Source: Calvatia gigantea
Taxonomy: Eukaryota > Basidiomycota > Agaricomycetes > Agaricales > Lycoperdaceae
Reading direction: 5' to 3'
Length of the DNA stretch: 64,000 nt
Assembly (NCBI GenBank): GCA_025093985.1
Contig: JACAAK010000010.1
Coordinates: forward strand, 1,265,501 to 1,329,500
Each line of letters starts with the position of its first letter. Positions within the stretch are counted from its first letter, which is position 1. Shown here piece by piece: positions 10,430 to 20,903 of this stretch. Under the pieces are notes generated by a model. That model did no database searches and was not told the origin of the DNA. It worked only from the letters and a program-made list of their open reading frames with translations. Position numbers and translations under genes: made by a program.

Positions 10430-11225
10430 CTTCAGGGGTCGACGGCTGAACGTAGAACAAGCGGTGGGGAGCAAAGAAGGGCGAAGTCAGGCGTGAGGGG
10501 TAGGGAGATTGTCCTCTCTAAGCGAGTGAACCAATATCACCTGCACGGGACGCTGTACTAGATAAAGCCATTTATATAGCTTTGGAGGTCTACCTTCTAG
10601 CTGGCCAGGCTTCGATTCCGAGGCGCGCGGTCAGAAGACATCCAAGCGAGGCACAAAAGTCTGGTCCAATTTGCATCGTGTTCCTTAGCACGCAAGAATT
10701 CCTATTCCTTGTGTGTGGAACGTCTCGCACAAATTGGTGCCCAACACTCTGGTGGTTTGCATGGGTTTACTTGGCTTTTTAGGAAATCCTGGAAAGCACC
10801 AAGGAAAACCTTCGTGGGAAAGGCGGCACAACAACACGAGTAGTGGAACAAGGTAGGGGATAACATGAGAGCAAGCAATGGAAGGGAAGTCAGCGACCAC
10901 ATTGTGATTGGAGCTTGAAATACTTGTGCGTCAATCTCAGTCTACCCGAAGAGTTCGAGTTCGACACGCGGCCTCCCCTTTTGGACCCATGACCTCGTAT
11001 GACAAGGCACCAGCATATTGCAGACGACAGCGCTGGAAATGAGAACACATTTGCAATCAGAAGACACATACACGCGGCTGCAGAGCTAGGGAATTCGGTC
11101 AAGCGAGTCTCAGATGCGAGCTTCCAGTAGAGGGCATCGTGAGAGGAAGAATAAAACTCTGCCCGTCAACTACGGTGGTGCTTGACTCCATACCTCCTTG
11201 GGTAGCTGAGAGTGTGAATCGGATT
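10430..11225. other. Intergenic flank of GH47 copy 1 (part of the duplicated unit)
   Basis: This aligns with 15001-15795 in unit 2, for example CATCTCGCACAAATTGG, GGAAAACCTTCGTGGGA and ACACGCGGCTG. Short open frames occur in both copies but they are not conserved in frame. I see no supported gene. Confidence 0.5.
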
Positions 11226-11413
11226 CCTCACCCAGAATCTTCCCCTTCATACTCAACCTCGGCATGTACGAAGTCCTTGTCTTCTATTATTGGGTCAACC
11301 TCGAGCTTGGCCAAGTCCTACTCTATGGTGGTATCCCCGCCATCGTCCCGCTCTTCACTCGTAAACATACTCTCCGCAGCATTGCTCAGCACCGAGTGAA
11401 CAAAGTTCAGACA
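11226..11413 (+). pseudogene. SWP1 3'-end copy left by the duplication
   Basis: It repeats the last exon of SWP1: the encoded YEVLVFYYWVNLELGQVLLY segment and a TRKHTLRSIAQHRVNK tail, ending in a stop at the same place. The 5' four-fifths of the gene, the signal peptide and all upstream exons are absent, so it cannot make the subunit. Substitutions are mostly conservative, but changes such as GKH to RKH are already present. Confidence 0.88.
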
Positions 11414-11780
11414 TGTACACGAACATGCAATTTTTGTTCAGCTTGTGTAGCTGCTCAAAAAATACATTCTTTTCCAGATTATAATACTGAAGATTGTGAA
11501 CCAAAAAAACTGGAGATATGCATCTCGACACATTGATAGTAGAGATTCGGACAAAGCGCAATCCTCGTAAATACATCGTTAGCCTCAAAATCATCCTCCC
11601 ACCCTCTTTGGTCCAACACACTCCATTCACCTTTTCCCTTCCGTTGACAGTAATCTTTGGTTTATGACAATGTACGTGATCGTGATCGAGTTGGGGAGAT
11701 CTCAATTCCCCCAAGCTGGCTGCTGACCTCAGTCAGAACTGCCCCGAGCGACGCTAAGACCCATCCACACTTTAAATCAC

Positions 11781-12260
11781 CATGGGAAAGCGTAGAAAGC
11801 AGCAACGTGTACGTATTCACTATATTGTGTATGGGGATCCAACTCATCATTAGCGGGATAAAAGGAATAAAGAAAAGATACGAGGTGGAAGGGTAGATAA
11901 CGCATGCGATCCCCTCAAATGCACTCACATCTCTCTTCCTGTGACCACCAAAGTTATCTGACTCCCCCTCAGCGAATCCCACCCCCATTCTCCGCCACAC
12001 TTTATCGTTTTATATGAGTGTCGTTGTGTGGCAGTGAGAGAGGAGGCTGTGAAAGAACCGGGCCAACAGTCTATTTCCCGTGCGCTAGAGTTGGTCAAAG
12101 ACGAGTTTCAAAAGAGGCTCGAAATTTAAAACGATGGGATCAGGAAGATTGAGGAAAAAGTTAGAGGTTGAATTTGTTGGCTCGAAAGACGCGGACCACC
12201 CTTGCAAGGTCCTACGAATCAGACGAGGAGGCACCGGAAGTCTCAAGTGACGAGGTAGGT
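11781..12260 (+). pseudogene. Decayed copy of the small coiled-coil gene (unit 2)
   Basis: It starts MGKRRKQQRVR. Downstream it keeps pieces of the coiled-coil region at about 12085-12170 (TTGGTCAAAGACGAGTTTC and AAAAGAGGCTCGAAAT), which match 20270-20310 in inverted orientation. Indels break the frame. It is the counterpart of 7231-7740. Confidence 0.55.
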
Positions 12261-12596
12261 AATTTCTATACTCTGTACTTGAAGGTTTTGATTAAGTCCC
12301 TTGGGGACCTTGTCTAAGTATTCCGGACTTTCGGATGGCGACTAAATTAGACCGTACCAAATTAGACTTTAACGCCATTGTCATACGAAGTCCATACACT
12401 TGCGTTATTCACACAGAGCCTTACCGTACCCACTCTTTTCCTGTTGTGGTAGGGCACGTTCAGAAGGCTGGACCTGTCCTGCCTCTCGAGTCTCTACATA
12501 TCGGATCATCTTAGTGCCATGAAGTAAGCTCAACCGTCTTTCGTACTAAATGCTCAAGATACAATTAATATTTCTGCTCTGCAGGCTCCGTGAAAA

Positions 12597-15000
12597 TTAT
12601 AGATCTCCACTATGGCTTACTGGTGGGACTCTGGCATTGGGACTGATTGCTGGGAGAGGCGCCCCGGCTTTCGGCACGAATCCGGGTCTCGGAGGGAGTA
12701 CCCGGTTGCCACCATATTGAGCCTTCAACTCCGGCGCCTCGAAGGGGTGCGCCTCAGTGTTGAAGACGTCTACGAGGGATAACATGAGCACCGAGACCTG
12801 CCGGAAGCATCTGATACTTACACCTATCCAGATGAATATGTTCCGGATCGTCGAATGTTAGGTACCTACGAAAGTTTGCGTCAGCAACCAGCTTTCCAGG
12901 GGTATTCGCTCCAACGATGCGATACTCACAAATACTTCAATACCTCCGCGAACCAGAAACTCTCTGTGTCATCTACCTTACTTCCATTCGGGTTATTTAC
13001 ATCCCTCAATCCGACAAAACCGTTAGGTGTCGCCAACCACTTGTTAAAGCTCGCCACAGCAGACGAAGCCCGATCCAAGTATTTTCTGTCACCAGTTACC
13101 CTGTACGCGTAGAAATTGGATTCGAGGACTTCAGGTCGGAGGATGTAGAAACTGCTGGTCGTGTAGAATCCGTGTTGATTGTAAAAATTGAGCTGACTCT
13201 GGCTTATTGAGCTGCCGCCGGTGAAGTTACCATCCGAGGAGATGAAGGCGAATCCCTCAGGACCAATCCCAGATCTGTGATCAGAGTAGGTTAGTGTCTT
13301 GATGTGGGAGGGAGGGACTGGGTTAAACGTACGCGGTGCTAGCGTAGGTGTTCCAGCAAGCGTCCACGAGCTGCAAGGCGATGTCGACGATGGTCTGATT
13401 GTTCAACAACCTTCCGCCTATTCAAGTTCAGCTTAGCTTCGTATCTTCCTGGAAGGCATAGACAAGAAGTTCGAGCTCACCGAAAAGCCAATTACCGCCA
13501 TGGAAACAAGCCAAATGTGAACTGATATGCCGAATCCTTCTTTGGCTGTCGAAATCAGCCAGATAGACATGGCCTCCCACTGTTGAAGTCCTGAGCAGGT
13601 TCTTGATCGAAGAATCAACGGCAGTCAACCAGGTATCGGCAAACAAGTTGTCGTTGGTATTCGAGAGCCTTGCGTGTTTGATAAGGTATTCGAAGTAACT
13701 GTCCGAACCGCCTCCCCAAGACTATGCGCCGATCGGTTTGTCGCACTTCTTGGCGAAAGCGAAATGAGGAGTTACATACCACGTAGCCTCCAACAAAGTT
13801 CCCCGTACGTGGGTCAATCCCCTGAGCGGCGAGACCGGGCAGTGGTGCAGGCTGATAATTTTTAAGTCCTATGATTAGATACGAGAGAAAATGACATACA
13901 AGTTGAGCGATGTGAGCTAAAGCCCCGATTGTCAAATCTGCGTAGGTGCTGTTCCCCGTATATTTGGAGAGTGTTTCCCACTCCAAGGAAAGCTAGAGTG
14001 TCGGGAGAATTGATGAGTAAACCGTAACACCGGGATTACAACACTCACAGTGCCTGCTTCTGCTATGTTTGACTGCCGGGAGAATACCCGCCTTAAACTT
14101 TATTTTTCCGGCCAAATTGCAACCGAGCACGTACATTGGCTACGGTAGGAGTATTGCTTGCGAAATTCAAGAAGCCAAATGGAATCTTATTACTCTGGTG
14201 TGGATTTCACAGCGTTGGTCGATTGAACGAAAAGAGTATTCAAAAAAACACACCTGAGCGAAGGCAAACGCCATCTTATCCCCTACTTGCTTCGCCTTTG
14301 CAAGGAGTGCAGGGTGGCTTTTGCCCGTCAATTCATATGCACTGAGAAGTCCGCCTAGGTATCTGATCGTAGTTTCGAAGACACTGCTTTCTGTTAATAT
14401 TCCTCAAAAGGCCTCATAAGACGGAGCGCCAGTACCTAACAGTATTGGAAGTTTTCGATACGCTGAAATTAATTTTGCTTGAGAAGTCAATTGCCTCTTG
14501 CAGCAAGTCCTATGGGCCAGGGTGAGCATTAGGAGCATCACAGCAAAGGTTAGGAGACCCACATCTAAGCCCATGATGCTCTTAAAAAAAGACAAGGTGA
14601 GCCAACGAAGCTGTCTAGAGAACGAGCTCTATACCATCGTGCTCATAGCATCAACAATCGAAGCGCCTATAAAACGGCCATAAAACACACCATATACCCA
14701 CTCGAACGAATTACTCACCCCAACCGTTCCTTCCATCAGAGAATGACATGGACAAAGGCGAAACATCATCATGACCGAAAGCAAATTTCCTAAGAATCAT
14801 CCTGGTTGGGAGCGGTTTGCTTAGAAGGCACACAGGGAATACCTATATGCTTGGTAGCTCCTGGTGAGAATATCGACCACAGCTGCCTTGTCTGCAGCTG
14901 CACTGACAGGAACCTGCAGTCCAGGTTTTTGTACGGAGCCTGCAAAGGCACCGGGAGCAGAAAATGCCAATGCCAAAGTAACGAAGGGTGACAAGATCAT
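12597..15000 (-). CDS. GH47 class I alpha-1,2-mannosidase, copy 2
   Basis: It has the same role and architecture as copy 1 and the same intron positions. The ATG at 14998-15000 opens the signal peptide MILSPFVTLALAFSAPGAFA, and the gene stops at 12597-12599. All hallmark blocks are present: [81 protein letters not shown] and VFNTEAHPF. Differences from copy 1 are scattered substitutions (for example VSKTSNTVS for VSNTTDPVS, GTGNF for GTGDF, DRY for DRF before VFNTEAHP), and one stretch around the [16 protein letters not shown] exon is identical at the DNA level, including the intron. Both copies appear functional, so the pair may raise dosage or be splitting substrate preference. That is an inference. 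Confidence 0.9.
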
Positions 15001-15928
15001 CTTCGGAAATCAACGGTTGAATGCAGAACAAGCCGCGGATAGCGGGGAAGGGCAACGTCAAGCGTGAGGAGTAAGGAGACTGTCCTTTCAAGCGACTGGA
15101 CCAATGTTCCCTGCACGGGCGTCCTGCCAGATGGTGTCATTCTTATACAGCTCTGGGGAGAATTTACCTTCTAACTGGCCGGATCCCAATTCCGGGGCGC
15201 ATGGTAAGAAGACACCCAGGTGAGGCAAAAAAGTCTGGTCTAATCTGTATCGCGTTCCTTTGCATACAAGGATCAATGGGAATTCCTATTGCCTTAGCGG
15301 ACATCTCGCACAAATTGGCGTATTGAATTTGCTTGGCTTTTTAAGAAATCCTGGAAAAGCACCAAGGAAAACCTTCGTGGGAGAGGTAGCCCAACAACAC
15401 GAGTAGGGAACGAGGGAGGGGATAACAAGAGAGCAAGCAATGGAAGGAAGTCGGCGACCACATTGCGATTGGCGCCTGAAATACTTGTGTGTCACTGTCA
15501 GTGTACCTGAAGAGTTCGAGTTCGGCATGCGGCGTCCTCTTTTGGACCCCATGACCTCGTATGACAAGGTACCAATATATCCCAGATGACAGAGCCGGAA
15601 ATGAGAACACATTAACAACCAGAAGGCACATACACGCGGCTGTAGAACTAGGGAATTTGGTTGGGCGAGTCTCAGATACGAGCTTCCAGTGGAGGGTACC
15701 GTGAGAGGGAGAACAAAGTGATATACTCCGTTCATCAGCTATGGTAGTGCTTGACTCCGTAACCTCCGTGGGTAACTGAGAGTGTGAATCGAATCAAGAG
15801 AGGTAAATGAAGTCGGCGAAAGGTAATATAACACAAAGTCCAGTTGAATATCGGGATACTCCAAACTAAGTATGAGATTATCGTATTATATATCAAGCAT
15901 GGGAAACCTTGGTGCTGGAAATTCCGAT

Positions 15929-18486
15929 TTACCACGCCTGTAATAGTAACTCCGGAATGTGCAGGACGTCAGGAAGCAAGGGGCTTTGACTATAAGCAGG
16001 AACCTCAGCATGTGTTGGTGTGAACTTATGTGGCGTCTGTGCGGGGATATAACCATTGGGTGATCCATAGTTTTCCCTGGGGGGAGGAACTTTGAAAGGA
16101 TGGGCTTCTGTATTGAATACCCCTGTACGTCCATTAACCACGGACCAATCAGTCGTTCGGGGATTGTGACTTACATTCATCCAAGCTGAGGCGCGAGGGA
16201 GTATCAAAAGTCAGATAGCTACAATAACGACCAATTAGATTCAATGACAAGCCAAACACCACAGATGACAGTGACGTACAGATATTTGAGCACCTCAGCG
16301 AACCAGAAACTCTCCATGTCATTGATTTTGCTCGAATTTTCATCGTTCACATTGTTGATCCCTGCATAAGCCACTGGGGCTTTGAGGAATTTCCGGAAAT
16401 TCTCTACGGTTTTGGCGGCGCGGTCGAAGTACTTGGTATCACCAGTGACTCTCCATGCATAGAAATTGGACTCCAACACTTCGGGCCGAAGGATATAATA
16501 GCTAGCCGTTGGGTAGAAGCCGTGCTGATCATAGAAGTCTTTCTGGTCACGAGTGGCAGAAGGACCACCTGTGTAGTCACCATCATCAGAGGCAAATGCA
16601 AAAACTTCTGGTCCAATCCCAGTCCTGTAACGTGCGGAAGTGTGAGGACTAGGGAGCGCTTTTTAAGCTACGAAACATACACAGTGCTCGCATAAGTGTT
16701 CCAGCAAGCATCAACAAGTTCAAGAGCAATATTGACGATTGTCTGGTTATTGACTAGCTGACCACCTGCCATAAATTTAGCACGATACTGATTTATAGAA
16801 GACATCTCGCCTACCTAACAACCAGTTACCGCCGTGGAAACATGCAAGGTGAGAGCTGCGATGAACAATGCGCTTGTTTGAATCATAGTCGGCAAGGTAA
16901 GTGTGATCCCCAACGGTAGACTTCTATAGGAGCACTTGAGTATGAATTCAAACTGTATCAGATAGGAGTTTAACCCTGAGTAGCGTCCGAATCGACGAGT
17001 CAACAGCCACTCTCCACGTATCTGCCCACAACGGATTGTCCGTGTTATTGAGACGAGCATATTTGATGAGATATTCGAAGTAGCTATCAGATCCTCCGCC
17101 CCATGTCTGCGCAGTGGTAAATGATGGCTAACTCCGCCAGACGGAGAGGACTTACAACATAGCCTCCTACTGGTGAACCAGTTCCCGGATTTATTCCCTG
17201 AGGAGGAAGACCTGATTAAATTCAGCGCAGGAACGGGAATGATGACATGGAGAGCAGCAAACCTGGCAATGGACTAGGCTATTGGTAAATGAGTCTAAAA
17301 TTGTCTTCAGAAAACCGTGATCCTTACATTAGTAGCAATACGGCGCAAGGCCTTTTCTGCGAGCTGCTTGTACTTGTCGTTCCCGGTGTACTTGCTCAGG
17401 GTCGCCCACTCAAGCACCAGCTATCAATTGATGAGAACTGGTAAGCGCTTCCCAAGCTTTGAACTCACAGTTCCGGCTTCAGCAATGTTAGACTGAGGCA
17501 AACGTCAGATGCAAGTTAAGAGAGAAGTCTATATTTACAAACATTCTGAGTGCTTGGAGAATTGGTATCGAAGTTCAAATGGCTGTATGGGATGTCATTA
17601 GCCTGGTAATATATTCAGTACTTGTAAGGTTGACAGTGAAAAAGGAAGAACATACCCCGACCCAAGCAAACGCCAATTTATCCGCAACTTCCCTCGCCTT
17701 CGTAACGAGGGTGGGGTACTTCTGCCCACTTAATTCATAGGCACTGAGCAAGCCGCCGATGTATCGGATTGTAGTTTCGAATACGCTAAGGGAGCAGTTT
17801 AAAATATCTATTGCTATCGGAAAACAACGAATCTGGAGGGCTAACCTGACAGTGTCGGGAGTCTTTGATTTGTTGAAATCGATGTTGGACGCAAATTGGA
17901 CGGCCTCATCCAAATACTTAGACTGCCGCACAAGGTTAGGCGAAATTTATGATATCAACGCTTAATGCATACTTCCAGCCCCATAACGCACTAGCGAACG
18001 ACTAAGCATGACGATTCATAGAAGTGCGAAAGAGAACCCTTTACCATGGTTGACATCGCATCAATAACAGTCGCACCTTCGAAAAAAACATTTGGGATAA
18101 GGCAATCAAAAAGAATATATACCGCTCAAAGAACCCACCCCACCCATTCCGGCTATCAACAAAACCTGCGAAGAGACGGTATTTTAGATTATGGGCAACG
18201 GCTAAAACCTTCAACGGCCTACCTTCGCTAAGGGGTGCGAGGTCATCATGGCCCCAAGCAAACCGCCTACTCCTTTTCAACACTCGTTGGCACGTTCATA
18301 CGTTCACTCGACTCACTTATACGCGTCATAACTCTCGACAAAGATTTGCTTCACGGCATCAAGATGATCTGTTGCGTTAGGAGGCAGCACAAGCCCGTCC
18401 TTCTGGACACGTCCTGCTGTGACGACAGGAGAAGAAAGAGCGACAGCGAGTACAGTTGGAATTAGTAAAGAACGTGTGGGCACCAT
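15929..18486 (-). CDS. GH47 class I alpha-1,2-mannosidase, diverged paralogue (copy 3)
   Basis: This is a third mannosidase gene in the same orientation but clearly older. The ATG at 18484-18486 opens the signal peptide [20 protein letters not shown]; the stop is at 15929-15931. Blocks in order: [116 protein letters not shown] and VFNTEAHPF. Its C-terminal tail differs from copies 1 and 2 ([17 protein letters not shown]...). One exon near 17200, where the twins have PAPLPGL, is not fully resolved by eye, so a local defect cannot be excluded. It is not part of the tandem unit, whose homology stops at about 15795. Confidence 0.85.
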
Positions 18487-18967
18487 TGTGGTACTAGGTG
18501 CTAACGACGGGACCGAAAAGAGTGGTTGGGGAGGAAAGTCTCCGTGGACGAGCAGACAGAAAGAAAGAAAGGAGTGATGGTGAAGACCAGAGTGTTCACG
18601 TTCATATTTGCCGTCATGGCTTTGTGTTAGCAACCAGACCTAACGGCTAGAATTTTAAGGTGAAGCGATTAGTGCGGGCCCAAAGGCACTAATGCTAACC
18701 TGATTGAGCTTTCATAACGCCGTACTAAACATACACTGCGGCTTTTTGTACAGGTCATGTTTTCAGGCAGTTAGGGTAGGATGGGGTTGCTCGCACACTC
18801 AAGGCCGTCCAATTGGCTCGGTATAGAGTGAACAACCGGCCGAGTTAACATACGGCCAGATATGTATGACCTCATGATCAGACAGGTGAACTTACTGACG
18901 GAGAACATTCCGCAGCGCGTGATGAAGAATTTCATCCTGGAGCGCTGGTCCGCTGGAGCCACTTCAG
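18487..18967. other. No gene seen
   Basis: This is the upstream flank of GH47 copy 3. A minus-strand frame extends the GH47 first exon upstream (to 18633), but the signal-peptide ATG at 18486 is the better start. Nothing else is supported. Confidence 0.4.
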
Positions 18968-19545
18968 ATCTTCAGACGCCGTTCAAATGGTCCAATACAT
19001 TATGTAGAATCCCGAAATATAGAACATGCTATACACGAATAACAAGCGATCACGTGCCGTAAAAATGTATGCGCATATTGTTCGAAGATTCCTTCGCTTT
19101 ACCCTAACCCTACATCCAGGCGGTTTCCTCTCTCAAGATATAACAAAAGGTTAATCCTGACAACTACCCAGGGTCTTCCTGCTTACCTTTTGATCCGAGT
19201 GCTCGAGAACGAAGTGGAACCGACGGAGAATAGACGCGACGATGATAAGCAATTCCAATGCTGCCAAGTTCCTGCCAACGCATGCACTATAAAGGTGTCA
19301 GTGATAAGAAGAAAAAAAAAAGTCGATCCAGCAAGCGAAGCTTCGCTACTCACCGAGGGCCAACAGAGAACGGGTTAAACGTCTTCTGAATAGTAGCCTG
19401 GTCACCTTCGAGCCATCGCTCCGGCCGATATTCTTCAAAGTCCTCACCCCGGACATTAGGATCACGGTGGATTGTGTGGCTGGGTACGCCGAGAGCGGTT
19501 CCCGCAGGGAAAAATTGACCAGCTGGAAGTGATACGGAGAGTTTC
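18968..19545 (-). pseudogene. P450 3'-end relic (copy of 20790-21360)
   Basis: From CAGACGCCGTTCAAATGG to GGGAAAAATTGACCAG this segment repeats the 3' end and 3' flank of the intact P450 gene. It includes the coding block FFPAGTALGVPSHTIHRDPN...EDFEEYRPERWLEGDQATIQ, FNPFSVGPR, the intron, and the exon with the heme-ligand Cys (ACVGRNLAALEL). The first roughly 70 percent of the gene is missing, and upstream it is fused to an unrelated GH47 fragment. It is a truncated duplicate. Confidence 0.88.
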
Positions 19546-19558
19546 CGGCTCACAGAAG

Positions 19559-19860
19559 AATTAAAGTATTCGTGCGCTTGTATTGTTGGGAAGAAAGGCT
19601 GGTTGCTGACGCAAATTTTCGCAGTTACCTAACGTTCGATGATCCGGAACAGATAGATGTAAGTGTTAGTTAGATGCTTCGGACTGGCCTTGATGCTCAT
19701 ATTAACCCTCGTAGATGTCTCCAACATTGGGCACATTCCTTCGAGGCGCCGCAGTTGAAGGCCCGGTATGGTAGCGGCAAAGTAAGTCCCCCGAGGCCTA
19801 AATCCGCGCCGAAGGCTGGGGCGCCTCCTGTGGCGGTCAGTCCCAGTGCGTCCTAGGGGG
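19559..19860 (+). pseudogene. Inverted GH47 3'-end relic
   Basis: On the plus strand, AAAGTATTCGTG, GGTTGCTGACGCAAATTTTCGCAG and TACCTAACGTTCGATGATCCGGAAC reproduce the last introns and exons of GH47 copies 1 and 2. CATTCCTTCGAGGCGCCGCAGTTGAAGG and CCGAAGGCTGGGGCG follow. The NTEAHP block is damaged and the reading frame is broken. It is opposite in orientation to the three intact GH47 genes and abuts the P450 relic. Confidence 0.85.
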
Positions 19861-20047
19861 AGGAAGAGTGGGTACAGCTGGAGATGGTAAGAACGCACAG
19901 GTACATCGTGATACTGTGAGTTAACAACAGACTCAAGGAGAACGGTGGGGGGTAAGGTCTACATGGACAAGCTCACAGAAAGAAAGGAGTGACGGCAAGG
20001 CTTATTAAAGCTTTGCGTGAATAATACAAGTCTGTATGATAATTGTA

Positions 20048-20668
20048 TCAATCGTCCAGATCAATCATCTGCATCATCTGAAAGTTCAATGGACTTAGAG
20101 AAGGCCACAAAGTAAATTCATCAGAATTTATTGCAGAGTATAAAATAGCCCACCTCATACGAACCATCCGATGTCTCCTCGTCCGATTCGTAGGGTCTTG
20201 CAAGGGTGGCCTGCACTTTTCAGTCAAATACCTCAACCTCTGGACCTTTTCTTCCATCTTCCTGACCGCATCGTCTTGTGTTTCGAGCCTCTTTTGAAAC
20301 TCGTCTTTGACCAAGTCTAGTGCGCAGGAAATCGCCTGTGGGTCTGGTTCTTTCACAGCCCCCTCTCTCGCTACCGCGCAACGGTACTCAGGTGAAATGG
20401 TAAGGTGTGGTGAAGCCGGGGTGGTGCTCGCTGAGGGAGAATCAAATGACTTTGGCAGGGAAGTGGAGGGGTGGGTTCACTGAGGGACGGTCAGATGAAT
20501 CTGGCGGCCACAGGGAGAAGGGCGTACGTCTGAGAACATGACCCATGTCATCCACCCTTCGGCGCTGGGTCCTCCCCCTGATTCTTCGAGTTCGCTATTA
20601 TAATGAGTAAGACGCTCAGATGCAACGTTGCGAGTACGTACAGACTGTCTTTTCCTGCCCTTTGCCAT
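20048..20668 (-). CDS. Small orphan protein with a coiled-coil region
   Basis: I do not recognise the family. The ATG at 20666-20668 starts MAKGRKRQS, followed by a likely intron (GTACGTACTC...). A downstream open region reads from about 20430 to 20048 and contains the amphipathic stretch LDLVKDEFQKRLETQDDAVR KMEEKVQRLRYL, a plausible coiled coil. A TGA between the 5' and 3' parts must be removed by a second intron if the gene is alive; the exact junction is not clear to me. Two more decayed copies lie at 7231 and 11781. Here the gene is inverted and next to an inverted GH47 3' end, preserving the gene order of the duplicated unit. Confidence 0.4.
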
Positions 20669-20903
20669 GGTTGTTGAAGTTGTCAAAGTTGGGATAAGTC
20701 AATACAGTTCCACTGAAACATAATCAGTTCAGTTGCTGTCCGCCTCGATCACGTGCACGGGCTGAGGCTCGACCCTCGAGCCACAAGTTCGGACGCCGTT
20801 CAAATGGATGGTCCAATGCATTATGTAGAATCCCGAAATACAGAACATACTATACACGAATCACAAGCGATCACATGCCGTAAAAAATATATGTGCATAT
20901 TGT

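Larger units (their letters stand above)
6476..11225. repeat. Segmental tandem duplication, unit 1 (about 4.75 kb)
   Basis: The unit starts inside the last exon of SWP1 and carries the decayed coiled-coil gene, one complete GH47 gene and about 700 bp of flanking DNA. It aligns in the same order and orientation with 11226-about 15795. Anchors include CCTCACC at 6476/11226, the GAAAG(T/C)GTAGAAAGCAGCAACG block at about 7235/11785, the GH47 stop at 8020/12597, the GH47 start at 10429/15000, and GAGTGTGAATCG at about 11210/15780. The junction falls at about 11225. Confidence 0.88.
11226..15795. repeat. Segmental tandem duplication, unit 2 (about 4.57 kb)
   Basis: This is the second copy of 6476-11225 in direct orientation. 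It begins with a truncated SWP1 3' exon, then the decayed coiled-coil gene, an intact GH47 gene and its upstream flank. Divergence is moderate in intergenic DNA and introns, with one stretch (13410-13723) identical to unit 1. Similarity fades at about 15795, where unique sequence leads into the third GH47 gene. Confidence 0.87.

Noticed and set aside
15001..15795. Conserved gene between GH47 copies 1 and 2
   Set aside because: Frames in 10430-11225 and 15001-15795 differ between the copies by indels, so no shared protein is supported.
8020..18486. GH76 alpha-1,6-mannanase as identity of the repeated genes
   Set aside because: The motifs [31 protein letters not shown] and VFNTEAHP are those of GH47, not GH76.
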